This document shows, one piece after another, positions 55,870 through 64,000 of a stretch of 64,000 nucleotides of DNA. The stretch spans positions 310,001 to 374,000 of the forward strand of contig NZ_CADDWJ010000002.1 of assembly GCF_902809855.1 (NCBI RefSeq). Direction: 5' to 3'. The stretch is from Acinetobacter sp. Marseille-Q1618. Its GTDB lineage: Bacteria > Pseudomonadota > Gammaproteobacteria > Pseudomonadales > Moraxellaceae. The translations under genes were made by a program, and so were the position numbers. The first letter of the stretch is position 1, and every line of letters begins with the position of its first letter. The notes under the pieces were generated by a model. It saw only the letters and a list, made by a program, of their open reading frames with translations, did no database searches and was not told where the DNA came from.

Positions 55870-56301
55870 TTATTTGTCTGACCAAGCACTGCACACACCA
55901 CTTGCATCATCAGTTTCTTTATACCAACACTGCTGTCCTTGATGATCAATGCTTAAGGCACCTGTTTTGACCTGCATCCCCACTGGCGTTGCGGTCAGCA
56001 TCCAACTGTGTGTAGGATCGCTACTTGTATCAGATAAATGAAGGTTATAGGTCACTTGGCTTGAGTTTTTTATTTGATTTTGACCGTAAATTTTTACAAG
56101 ATCAGCACCATAAAATGAACCATTCGCAAGCTTATAACTTGTCATTTTTTGTGCAATGCCAACCAATTGAGCTTGGGCATCAACACGTTTAGTACGCTTT
56201 ACATAGTTTTGGTAAGAGGGATAAGCCAGAGCAGCCAATATACCCAGCACAGCAATGACAATCATGAGTTCTAATAATGTAAAACCTTTATGAATTACCA
56301 T
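55870..56301 (-). CDS. pilE: type IV minor pilin PilE-like
   Basis: A 143-residue prepilin with leader MVIHKG cut before [30 protein letters not shown]; Glu5 is present. The C-terminal globular part has a cysteine pair (QQCWYKE and GVCSAW) typical of the D-loop. It is the last gene of the minor pilin operon, overlapping the preceding pilin gene by seven bases. It probably connects the minor pilin tip to the PilA fibre, as PilE does in Pseudomonas. Confidence 0.88.
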   Translation of the reverse strand: MVIHKGFTLLELMIVIAVLGILAALAYPSYQNYVKRTKRVDAQAQLVGIAQKMTSYKLANGSFYGADLVKIYGQNQIKNSSQVTYNLHLSDTSSDPTHSWMLTATPVGMQVKTGALSIDHQGQQCWYKETDDASGVCSAWSDK

Positions 56302-56795
56302 GACTCAACTCCTGCGCCTATACAATTTTCATAAGATACATTTGCTGCGGTCAAGGTTTTGCAATGTACGCCTTTGCTGGTAAGCAGCAAAGTATATAAT
56401 TGACTATCTTTGCTATCTATGGGGGTAGCCTTCATTGCCCAACTAGAACCCATTTCAGATGTTGTTAGCTTGACTACATTTGATGTACTTATATCTCTTA
56501 ATTCAATCTTATATTTTGATTTTGCTGAGTTGACACCATCTGGAACATAAACTTCAGACATAGCAGAGGTAGCACCAGTATACAAATATTGGGGATCAAA
56601 CTTCCGATAAGAAAAGTTTTTTGCTTTATGGCGCTCTAATTGATCGGCAAGTTTTAACATTTCCTGTTGTACTTGAGCTGTCAGATTTTTACGTAAATAG
56701 CTTTGGTAGCTTGGAATAGCGATGGCAGCAAATATTGCAATCATTACCACCACTATCATCAATTCAATTAAAGTAAACCCTTTGGAATAATGCAT
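56295..56795 (-). CDS. type IV pilin-like prepilin (PilE-type)
   Basis: A 166-residue prepilin with leader MHYSKG before [31 protein letters not shown]. It ends with [25 protein letters not shown], a disulphide-bonded C-terminal loop. This end is very similar to that of the partial gene at the right edge of the window. The start codon overlaps the pilY1 stop (TAATG), with GGAGG 6 nt upstream, so translation is coupled. Function as a minor pilin or tip component is likely. Confidence 0.87.
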   Translation of the reverse strand: MHYSKGFTLIELMIVVVMIAIFAAIAIPSYQSYLRKNLTAQVQQEMLKLADQLERHKAKNFSYRKFDPQYLYTGATSAMSEVYVPDGVNSAKSKYKIELRDISTSNVVKLTTSEMGSSWAMKATPIDSKDSQLYTLLLTSKGVHCKTLTAANVSYENCIGAGVESW

Positions 56796-59700
56796 TAGCC
56801 ACCTCCTAATGCATATTGCTCATACCAACGGTTTGGAATAAATTTCAAAGCTCCACCATAGTTGATGATTTGCGTATTATCGCCTCCAATATTTGGTGGA
56901 CCATCTTTCTTATCTTCATTTAATATAAAAATCGAGCGTTTATTTGGATCACCATCTCGCCCTCCACCGATGATTGGTTCACCAATCCCTGCACCCAATT
57001 GAAGATAAATATTTTCTTTACAGATCCCATAAGGTAGACAAAAGCGTTGTAAAGCTGTTTCTCCTGCTACTCCAGCACTACAACTTCCTGTTGTTCCCGC
57101 TTTAGACGAATCAAACACAGGCACATATAGATCCCCCTCTATAGCAACCAATGAACCTAAAGTTTTTAAAATTTGTTTACCTTTATTGGTCGTGACGGCA
57201 GCACCATTTGTTGCATTTAAAGCTTCTTCTTTACTGTAAAGATAGTACCAACCACCATTTCCCGTGGTTGAATTAATTTTAGGACGCTTAGCATTACTGA
57301 CTGAATCGCTAGAATCAACACGGTTTTCTATTTGTTTAAGTTGGCTAATTGCAGTTGTGGTACTGTTTCCCAAACTACGTGTTTGAAAAGCACTTATCGG
57401 GAAAAGATTTGCATACGCATCATAATCATATACAGCAAAAACACCATCATAATCCTCTGTTGCTAAAGCATTTGTCGTATGACCGTGTAGTGGCTGGCTT
57501 TTATTGCCTGATGCGAAACTAACTACCGCTGTACCTTGAGAATGAATAGTAAATGTTGGAGCAGAATAAAATCTTTTATGGGTTGCACTTAGGTCTAAAA
57601 TTTTATTCACTTGTGAATTAAAAGCAGTATCGGTTGGAGCAAAGTCAACACGGAAAGCCTGCCCATTTAAATCCCCAAAATATAAATGGTCTACTAAACC
57701 ATCATTATTGCGATCAACCGTTTTGATATTGCTGACCACACTGTAATTCATATTGGCACTTACACCACTCAATTTTAAATTGGTTTTTTGCTGGGTTGTG
57801 GTCGTGCTATTATTACCACTTACAGACCATAATAGATCCCCATTGTCTGCATCAAACATGTAGACGCCAGCACCTATTTTATTTTTTTGTACATAATCTG
57901 CATTTTCATAACCTGCATAGCCATTACGCTTATCCTTAATTAAGCGACCATTCACAGTTTTAGTGGTATATATGCCATCACCATCAGCTGTTAGACCATC
58001 CGTACTACCAGCATCATATCCTCCTCCTACGATCATGACCAATTTTCGGGTACCAAACCAATTGACATAAGCTAAAGTTGGCTTGGACCAACTTTGTCCC
58101 ATAAATTTTAACTCTTCAATAGCTTTTGATTTAGTGGTTGAACCATCCAAATAATGTACTTGTTTATTATTTGGATCAATTTGGAATTTTACTTTTGGTG
58201 AACGAATGTTTGTTAAATCAAGAGAGTAATAACTTCTTCCTCCCATACGTAAACCGCCATATATCCACTGTTTTCCTTGCAAATTAATGGTTTGCTCTTT
58301 TCCATCATCATTTTGAATGGTTCTTGAGCCACCATTTACTGTCAGTCTTCCTGTTAAATCAGACACATAAACTGTATGCGCTGTCCATTCCCCATCAATA
58401 CCATAATATAATTTATTTTTACCACCAGTATCTGCACCACCATCAAATGCAAATGCTTGATTTTGATTCTCAATCATTTCTTTCGGTACAAATGCAAAAA
58501 CTTCTTTACCATCTGCATCTACTACATGTAGCACGCCTTGCGTACTACCAAATAAAATATAGTCATCTCTATTTTTAGTATCAATTACAGCCGATGTTGC
58601 GGTACCAGTTACTTCAGGTAATCCAGACTGCGTTAAAAGAATAGGTTTTGAATGTAAAATTGCTCCAATTTGTGGAACTTTTCCTGATACAGTGGCTTTA
58701 GTCAAGTTTTGCCCAGCTACTGCATTTTCAAAACCTAAAAGATTCATCAGTGCTTGGCGATAAGGCGCTTCTTCATCTAGATTATATTCACTTGAAATAG
58801 CGTTGAATTTTACTTTTTGATCAGCATCATCAAACCAACTCAAATTTAAATTTTGCTTAATTTCTTTATTTTTATAGCTAAAGTCGGTGAGTAAAAGTCT
58901 TTCTTTTGGTGAACGGCTTTCGACATAACCTTGTAACAAGTTGCTCAACACACCATCTTTAAATGCAACTTCATTTGAACTTGTCACATATGCAGAGTTA
59001 CTCCACAAATCAACGATATTTTTAATTTCATCTTTTTGCATAACAGGGTTAGTGCCATTCTTATTGCCATATAAAGAACCCTTGACTGCATAATATTTTT
59101 TTAGGTTGCCATACCATGTTTGTTGAGTTTGGTCTGTTGCAACTTTAGGAACAAACTGAGGAAAATATCCATAAGGCTGTATTGCACTACTGTTTAAGGC
59201 ATCGATTGGTAAAGTAGCATTACCAGTACTCACACCAGGAATATCTGTTTTAACTTTTTTCAAGAATTGCGTAAAACTATTTACAACATCCTCAGTACTG
59301 TCTCCAGAATACCACCCACCTTCTCCTCGAATCCCCCAAATCGCAGCATTCTTTACATTAGTACTTACTTCACCAGAATATTCAGATACACCTTCTTCAG
59401 TTTGAACACTACTAGGAATCGTATTAAAGTCTGAACCAAAACCTACAATTGCTGTAATAAACTTCATTTTTGCAGGGTTCTTAGTTGCATCTAATAAACT
59501 ATTATTCATTTTATAAATACAATCCCATGCCGCACCAGATTCAGAACATGAAAAGGTATTAGGAGAAAAAGCATCTTTGGCAAGTTTTTGCGCACCAGTA
59601 ACCCCATTGTTAGGATCACCATCAGTTAATACATAAATTCCCTGCGCATTACACTGTTTTGTTTCATCTGATTCATTCACCTGACTACTGATCGATTCAG

Positions 59701-60439
59701 GTTGCTTATAAGAGTTTCGTTCCTTAATACCTGTACCCGTCGAAAAACTCCATCCAGAGTTAGTATGGTTTGAGGTACTTTTCCCCATTAAATAAGCAAT
59801 AGTTTCAGCATAAGAGTTTGCTGTTGGTGTACCTGCAATAGGATTAATGCCTAAAACTTTTTCTAGAATCAAACGGCGTTGCGTCTTTACAACTCCACCA
59901 TCATTCACACTTTCATTTAACTTACGTGCGGCAACAAGAATGCTTCCACCATTTTTAGTTGTAGTCCCACCCTCTCTTACTGCACCTAATGTAGAAATCC
60001 CCAAAACCACCTTGTCATCTAAAGCATCAATATTATTATCAGCATCTCCAAGCATTAAAGTGACAATAGCATCTTTTAAACGTGTGATTCGATCTGCTTT
60101 ATTTCCCTCATTACAAATATAACGTGTATAAGAAACACTTTTCCCATCTACATTAACTCTTCTTGTCTGTGTGGTATATCTAGGTGATTGCCACCTAACA
60201 TATCCCACATCACAAGCTTTCCACGCCACATCTGCTGTTGGATGAGTAACCCGCATACTTCCTGACACATCCAACATCATCATCACTGTAGTTGAACCAG
60301 ATGAAGCTGCAGGAGCTTTATAAATATCAATATCACTAGAATACGTACTACTACAAATTAAGGCGGTAACCGATGCAGATAAAACAGATAACTTCGCCTT
60401 ATTCAACGCTGTTCGATTTAAAATATATTTAAATTTCAT
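56795..60439 (-). CDS. pilY1: type IV pilus tip adhesin PilY1 (ComC-like)
   Basis: A 1214-residue exported protein. The signal region is followed by a von Willebrand A domain with the MIDAS motif LDVSGS (Asp57). The long central part (YVLTDGDPNNGVTGAQK, the von Willebrand strand) leads to a C-terminal seven-bladed propeller typical of PilY1 (DYILFGSTQGVLHVVDADGKEVFAFVPKEMI). A calcium loop DRNNDGLVD lies at residues 909-917. PilY1 sits at the pilus tip, controls extension and retraction with calcium, and mediates adhesion; the Acinetobacter homologue ComC is needed for DNA uptake. GGGGA precedes the ATG. Confidence 0.92.
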   Translation of the reverse strand: MKFKYILNRTALNKAKLSVLSASVTALICSSTYSSDIDIYKAPAASSGSTTVMMMLDVSGSMRVTHPTADVAWKACDVGYVRWQSPRYTTQTRRVNVDGKSVSYTRYICNEGNKADRITRLKDAIVTLMLGDADNNIDALDDKVVLGISTLGAVREGGTTTKNGGSILVAARKLNESVNDGGVVKTQRRLILEKVLGINPIAGTPTANSYAETIAYLMGKSTSNHTNSGWSFSTGTGIKERNSYKQPESISSQVNESDETKQCNAQGIYVLTDGDPNNGVTGAQKLAKDAFSPNTFSCSESGAAWDCIYKMNNSLLDATKNPAKMKFITAIVGFGSDFNTIPSSVQTEEGVSEYSGEVSTNVKNAAIWGIRGEGGWYSGDSTEDVVNSFTQFLKKVKTDIPGVSTGNATLPIDALNSSAIQPYGYFPQFVPKVATDQTQQTWYGNLKKYYAVKGSLYGNKNGTNPVMQKDEIKNIVDLWSNSAYVTSSNEVAFKDGVLSNLLQGYVESRSPKERLLLTDFSYKNKEIKQNLNLSWFDDADQKVKFNAISSEYNLDEEAPYRQALMNLLGFENAVAGQNLTKATVSGKVPQIGAILHSKPILLTQSGLPEVTGTATSAVIDTKNRDDYILFGSTQGVLHVVDADGKEVFAFVPKEMIENQNQAFAFDGGADTGGKNKLYYGIDGEWTAHTVYVSDLTGRLTVNGGSRTIQNDDGKEQTINLQGKQWIYGGLRMGGRSYYSLDLTNIRSPKVKFQIDPNNKQVHYLDGSTTKSKAIEELKFMGQSWSKPTLAYVNWFGTRKLVMIVGGGYDAGSTDGLTADGDGIYTTKTVNGRLIKDKRNGYAGYENADYVQKNKIGAGVYMFDADNGDLLWSVSGNNSTTTTQQKTNLKLSGVSANMNYSVVSNIKTVDRNNDGLVDHLYFGDLNGQAFRVDFAPTDTAFNSQVNKILDLSATHKRFYSAPTFTIHSQGTAVVSFASGNKSQPLHGHTTNALATEDYDGVFAVYDYDAYANLFPISAFQTRSLGNSTTTAISQLKQIENRVDSSDSVSNAKRPKINSTTGNGGWYYLYSKEEALNATNGAAVTTNKGKQILKTLGSLVAIEGDLYVPVFDSSKAGTTGSCSAGVAGETALQRFCLPYGICKENIYLQLGAGIGEPIIGGGRDGDPNKRSIFILNEDKKDGPPNIGGDNTQIINYGGALKFIPNRWYEQYALGGG

Positions 60440-60454
60440 TTTATTTTCCCCACC

Positions 60455-61195
60455 TTAACTGACTTGACGCAATTGATATTCCATTTCTTGACTACTAAAA
60501 GGAACATTCAACTCAGATAAACAATCAGCTACACTTTTTTTAGTTACACCATTTACAACAATATTCACACTTGGATAATTCATAATGCATTTATTGATTT
60601 CATCAGCCGAAGCCGAAGATAAGTTAGGAATCAAAGACGTTGCATTAATAATGATCGTACCAATCTCTTTACCCCCATAAGTTTCTGCATCACCACCTTC
60701 ATACATATGCCCCCAATCTTTACGCCCTTCTGAAATTGAGCGTGCAGATATACGTGTTACTACAGCAGCACGATCAGAAGTAAAATCTGTTGCTTTATTT
60801 ACCTTACAATAACCATCTTGCCCCAAATCATTTTTACGTAGCGTTGCACCTTGCCAATACACCAAGCTGGCTTTACCTAAGTTATATTTATTTTCTTTTT
60901 CATTTTTTCTCAGACAATAAACTAACTCTTTGCCTTTATTTTCAGGTTTATTTGCAAATCCAATCATGCCGTTATCCAACTGTAGTTTTGCAATTTGTAC
61001 TGCATCATCTGTATAAGACTCTAATTGAAAAAATACAGCATCAGAGTTTTGTACCAACAACGCTTGCGCTTGAGCATTGGTGGTAATATTGAGCGAAGTT
61101 ATTGCACCACGAATCGCCCATGTGCCCATGATGGTGATCAATAAAAGCATCATTAAAACAATAACTAATGTGTTCCCTGATTGTTTATTTTGCAT
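60455..61195 (-). CDS. pilX: type IV minor pilin PilX
   Basis: A 246-residue prepilin-like protein with leader MQNKQSG before NTLVIVLMMLLLITIMGTWAIRGA. Glutamate 5 is absent (NTLVI), as usual for PilX/GspK-type tip pilins. The C-terminal domain has four cysteines (YCLRK, GYCKV, KCIMN, DCLSE). GGAG inside the pilW end serves as ribosome site 7 nt before ATG. Part of the tip complex with PilV, PilW and PilY1. Confidence 0.87.
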   Translation of the reverse strand: MQNKQSGNTLVIVLMMLLLITIMGTWAIRGAITSLNITTNAQAQALLVQNSDAVFFQLESYTDDAVQIAKLQLDNGMIGFANKPENKGKELVYCLRKNEKENKYNLGKASLVYWQGATLRKNDLGQDGYCKVNKATDFTSDRAAVVTRISARSISEGRKDWGHMYEGGDAETYGGKEIGTIIINATSLIPNLSSASADEINKCIMNYPSVNIVVNGVTKKSVADCLSELNVPFSSQEMEYQLRQVS

Positions 61196-61200
61196 ATGAC

Positions 61201-62139
61201 TTACTCCACCTTATTCTTCACACCAAAACCATTACGCAAAGCTATTGTTTGAGTAATTACTTGGCGTAGATAGTTTTTGCCATCGGCATCAGGGCGTAAA
61301 ACTTTGTCGGTCAAATCTAAAATCGTAAATTTAGTTGCTTCAGTTCCTTGTACAACAGTCTCAGGTGAACGAATCAATAAACCCAATTGGATCGAAACAA
61401 TTTGTGGTTTGTCAGGCAACTTTGCATACTCAGAAGCAGAAACATATAAAAACTCATCCATCACTCCGTCTTTCGCTTGAGTAATCACCCCTGATTTATT
61501 TTTCACTTCATTATCTCTTGCAATACCAAACAACACGCGGAAGTGATCTACATGGGAAACCAACATTTCACCATCACCAGATAAATCTAAAGATGAAATT
61601 GAATCTCCTGTATAATTTGCAGCTTTGCAGTGTAAAGAAAGAGGGCGATAACCATCATTGGTGACAGCTTGTTGTTCTTTGAGAAAATAACGCTGTACAA
61701 CAAACTGATTAGGCGCAATTTGTTTCCCTTCACAATTAAATTGACTCCCAATCGTGTTTTTATATTGGATAACAATTTGATCGCTTTTCATTTCTGATAA
61801 ATTACTGGGACCCACATTTGCTTTAGACAATAAAGGGCTAATTGTTGTTGCATTGGTCATTGCAGCATTGGATAAATTGCCCGTATTAAAAACGATCCCA
61901 CCATGTAAAGTATCAACTGTCATTGCTGCACTATTTGAGTCGATATTGGCACGTCTTAAATCACGGACAATATAATCCATACCAAACAAACCACTATTTT
62001 GAATATTTGAACTACTTTGCTGAAAAGCTAAACTTTGATTTGCCGTAATAAAAACTTGAATAGATGCTGCAATCACGAGAAGCCCTAAGGTCAATGCAAT
62101 CATCAGCTCTATCAGTGTAAAACCGTGTTGTACTTTCAT
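61201..62139 (-). CDS. pilW: type IV minor pilin PilW
   Basis: A 312-residue prepilin starting at ATG 62139 (MKVQHG before [35 protein letters not shown]). The frame extends upstream to 62202 but that overlaps pilV and has no merit. Its start overlaps the pilV stop (ATGA), so the two are translationally coupled. The globular domain shows the IVIQYKNTIGSQFNCEGK and YRPLSLHCKA cysteines. Family: PilW/GspJ-like, tip-priming complex. Confidence 0.9.
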   Translation of the reverse strand: MKVQHGFTLIELMIALTLGLLVIAASIQVFITANQSLAFQQSSSNIQNSGLFGMDYIVRDLRRANIDSNSAAMTVDTLHGGIVFNTGNLSNAAMTNATTISPLLSKANVGPSNLSEMKSDQIVIQYKNTIGSQFNCEGKQIAPNQFVVQRYFLKEQQAVTNDGYRPLSLHCKAANYTGDSISSLDLSGDGEMLVSHVDHFRVLFGIARDNEVKNKSGVITQAKDGVMDEFLYVSASEYAKLPDKPQIVSIQLGLLIRSPETVVQGTEATKFTILDLTDKVLRPDADGKNYLRQVITQTIALRNGFGVKNKVE

Positions 62140-62657
62140 AAGCCATATGCCTCCATTACAAGACATTTTGCCCCTGCAACATAAACACCATCCTCCATAC
62201 ATTTAGATAAATCTGTGGAGGTAATCGTTGTATCTCCCCAAGTGATGTACAAACATTGTCGATCACCACCTTGACAATTTTGCATCAGCATTTTCATATC
62301 TTGTTTCTTGGCTGTTTTTAAAACTTGCGCCACATCAAATGCTGCCATCTCAGTGCGACTACACATGGCAGTTATTGCAGGTGCTGTTTCACTTGCTGTA
62401 TCCGCTTTCATACAATTTTTTGCTGATGTGTTATTGGCATTTAATTGTTTTTTATATTCATTTAATTGCGTTCGATTGACACGAATTTGTTCTGCCAAAT
62501 TACGCGCTAAGATCATAGCCGCTGTACGATCATTCGCTTCTTGTATAGCATTCAAGGCACGTATTTGTAAGGCAGCAAAACCTAAAATCGCAATCGTCAA
62601 AATGACTAAAGAAACCAAGACCTCAATTAGACCTATACCGCGTTGAGATAACATCAT
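62136..62657 (-). CDS. pilV: type IV minor pilin PilV
   Basis: A 173-residue prepilin with leader MMLSQRG before IGLIEVLVSLVILTIAILGFAALQIRALNA. The start at 62657 is preferred over 62666 because GGAGG is then 9 nt away and the ATG overlaps the fimT stop (ATGA). The body contains several cysteines (NCMKAD, MCSRTEM, NCQGGDRQC, KCMED, KCLVM). PilV/GspI-like member of the tip complex. Confidence 0.9.
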   Translation of the reverse strand: MMLSQRGIGLIEVLVSLVILTIAILGFAALQIRALNAIQEANDRTAAMILARNLAEQIRVNRTQLNEYKKQLNANNTSAKNCMKADTASETAPAITAMCSRTEMAAFDVAQVLKTAKKQDMKMLMQNCQGGDRQCLYITWGDTTITSTDLSKCMEDGVYVAGAKCLVMEAYGL

Positions 62658-63208
62658 GCTGTGCATCCTCCCAAAAGTGGTTTTGTCTTAATTTTGTCTA
62701 TGGTGCCGCTTTTAAAAATACGAATAGATCTGATTTCATTCAATTTTTCATGACATACTTCAAAAATTAAATCTTCAGTATTTTCCCATTGAATTATTTT
62801 TTTTGGATTGGTGAGAGGATCTTCAGGTAAATTTTCATTATAGTCAGGATTAACGATCTCTTTACGTACTGCTGTGGTACGTGCCTTGGCCAAACCTGTT
62901 GGCGTAAAAAAAATCCCTTCTGCAGTATCATTTTTAGATAACAAATGAATAAACTTATTTTGACTATTCCAATAAAAATGATCACCTGTATGGGGCTGAT
63001 TTTTAAATTCAAGAGAAACATCTTTTCTAAGTGAAACGGCCGTACCTCGAACATTGGAGAGGGTTGATGCCAACTCTCTTGCTGATGTATCCAACTGCTT
63101 TTTATAGACTAATTGCGTCATATTGGGCGCAGCAAATGCTGAAATTATCCCAATCAAAGCAATTACGACTAATAGTTCAATTAATGTAAAACCTAGCTGA
63201 CCTTTCAT
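62654..63208 (-). CDS. fimT: FimT/FimU (GspH-type) minor prepilin
   Basis: A 184-residue prepilin with leader MKGQLG before FTLIELLVVIALIGIISAFAAPNMTQLVYKKQLD. GspH-domain features follow (ARELASTLSNVRGTAVSLRKDVSLEF and a late Cys pair in EVCHEKL and GGCTA). It is the first gene of the pilV-pilW-pilX-pilY1-pilE unit, with its own 172-bp AT-rich upstream region. FimU/FimT can bind DNA during natural transformation in related bacteria. Confidence 0.86.
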   Translation of the reverse strand: MKGQLGFTLIELLVVIALIGIISAFAAPNMTQLVYKKQLDTSARELASTLSNVRGTAVSLRKDVSLEFKNQPHTGDHFYWNSQNKFIHLLSKNDTAEGIFFTPTGLAKARTTAVRKEIVNPDYNENLPEDPLTNPKKIIQWENTEDLIFEVCHEKLNEIRSIRIFKSGTIDKIKTKPLLGGCTA

Positions 63209-63380
63209 TTCATTAAGTATGTAAATTCAACATTATTAAAATTATGTTAATTAAATTAATATTAAATGTTAATTAACAAAGGATGAGCGGTATAAGAATT
63301 AAGATAAAGTTAAAAAATTAAATACTTATCACATGAATAAAACATTAAACATTTGATTACTTATATTATTTTTAGAGATA

Positions 63381-63405
63381 AAAAAACCTTCTTATAGAAG
63401 GCTTT
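63381..63405 (-). terminator. terminator between the two pilin transcripts
   Basis: CCTTC / GAAGG stem (63387-63401) with a TTATA loop and a run of seven T on the minus strand. It lies downstream of the pilin gene at 63437 and separates it from the fimT operon. Confidence 0.7.
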
Positions 63406-63436
63406 AAAAAATTAAGTCTATGTTTTATAAAACTAT

Positions 63437-63931
63437 TCAACGACTATCCCATGTTGAGTTTGCTGAGAGTACGCATGCTGTGGCAGCTTTTTCCCAGTAC
63501 TTTTGCCCATCATCATTCAAACAAACAACACCATTATTTTTTTGAATAGTTGTAGATATAGGTGTTGCTGTTAAACGCCAAGAACGATTGCTAAAGCCAA
63601 CAGTATTAGCTCCATTTGTTGTTGGTGGCTTTCCTGTACCATCTGTTAACGTAATCACATAATAAGCTGTGCTCGCCTGTGGAAAATTCATTGAGTTTCC
63701 TGCACCACCAACAGCTGTAAAATCTAAATTTTTATAGCTCTGATTAGTCACATAATATGCTTGAAACCTATGTGCTATTTCTATCATTTTAGTTTGTACT
63801 TCAGCCCTGTTTGTCCTTACTTTATATTGAATATAGGATGGGTAAGCAATAGCAGCCAATATGCCAATAATTGCAACTACTATCATTAATTCAATTAATG
63901 TAAATCCTATATTATTTTTATTACTCACCAT
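63437..63931 (-). CDS. type IV pilin-like prepilin (PilE-type)
   Basis: A 164-residue prepilin with start at ATG 63931 (MVSNKNNIG before [44 protein letters not shown]). GGAGG lies 9 nt upstream. The C-terminal loop is closed by two cysteines (GVVCLND and AACVLSAN). It overlaps the 3' end of the partial pilin gene upstream (TGA within the start region), and a terminator follows, so the two form a transcript apart from the fimT operon. It may be a minor pilin of the PilE class. Confidence 0.86.
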   Translation of the reverse strand: MVSNKNNIGFTLIELMIVVAIIGILAAIAYPSYIQYKVRTNRAEVQTKMIEIAHRFQAYYVTNQSYKNLDFTAVGGAGNSMNFPQASTAYYVITLTDGTGKPPTTNGANTVGFSNRSWRLTATPISTTIQKNNGVVCLNDDGQKYWEKAATACVLSANSTWDSR

Positions 63932-64000
63932 CCATTTATTCCTCCAATACCACAATCACTATAGGTAATATTGGCGAAAGCTGTATTTTTACATTTAGTG
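63925..64000 (-). CDS. C-terminal end of another pilin gene (truncated by the window edge)
   Basis: The minus-strand frame from the right edge reads TKCKNTAFANITYSDCGIGG and ends INGW at TGA 63925-63927. It matches the end of the pilin at 56295 ([19 protein letters not shown] ... W). Hence the gene beyond the edge encodes a close paralogue. Its stop codon overlaps the start region of the next pilin gene. Confidence 0.75.
   Translation of the reverse strand, partial: TKCKNTAFANITYSDCGIGGINGW

Overview
The window is chromosomal DNA from a gammaproteobacterium, almost certainly an Acinetobacter species. The evidence is the AT-rich base composition, the rluC/rne divergent pair, a CraA/MdfA-type drug exporter whose sequence closely resembles the Acinetobacter one, the tRNA-Lys array, the rpsP-rimM-trmD-rplS operon and a fimT-pilV-pilW-pilX-pilY1-pilE minor pilin cluster. 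No rRNA, prophage, insertion sequence or CRISPR array was seen. Species level is not resolved.

Layout. 0-4 kb: minus-strand glutathione transferase, WYL regulator, HAD phosphatase and rluC. 4-10 kb: RNase E behind a long leader, then a FATP-type acyl-CoA synthetase. 9.9-10.8 kb: four tRNA-Lys genes, three with anticodon UUU and the last with CUU, separated by related spacers. 10.8-17.4 kb: small membrane and lipoprotein genes, a Zur-box-controlled AztD-like lipoprotein, an eroded FAD-oxidase fragment, a DEDDh exonuclease broken by a 22-bp tandem duplication, and a DUF4303 / 2-oxoglutarate oxygenase pair. 17.5-22.6 kb: glyQS followed by an OLD-type nuclease gene with two single-base frameshifts. 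22.7-25.6 kb: small secreted proteins and two helical, hydrophilic, repeat-rich periplasmic proteins, one with a perfectly spaced 99-bp repeat. 25.7-36.6 kb: dehydrogenase, TetR, hydrolase, methyltransferases, a chagasin-type protease inhibitor, a membrane-anchored resolvase-like nuclease divergent from an orphan ParA, an AI-2E/PerM transporter, sodC and a cluster of DnaA boxes. 36.7-43.3 kb: craA, pirin, an RlaP-type nucleotidyltransferase overlapping an AbiH-type phage-defence gene, and a SEL1 protein. 43.4-46.4 kb: D-2-hydroxyglutarate dehydrogenase divergent from serA. 46.7-52.4 kb: two RhtA-like exporters flanking a SEL1/phosphatase pair, a hemerythrin protein and a TSUP transporter. 52.4-55.7 kb: truB, then the translation operon. 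55.9-64 kb: type IV minor pilin genes, running off the right edge.

Functional themes. Translation and RNA metabolism are prominent (rne, rluC, glyQS, tRNA-Lys, truB, trmD, rimM, rpsP, rplS). SerA and D-2-hydroxyglutarate dehydrogenase form a metabolic couple for serine synthesis. The pilin cluster builds the tip and priming complex of type IV pili. Accessory or decaying genes (OLD nuclease, AbiH with nucleotidyltransferase, exonuclease, FAD oxidase) are scattered between core genes. The most unusual items are the AbiH/RlaP overlap, the Zur-box AztD-like lipoprotein, the 11-residue-periodic repeat protein, the tRNA-Lys array with a CUU member, the two lesion-bearing nuclease genes and the DnaA-box cluster beside sodC.
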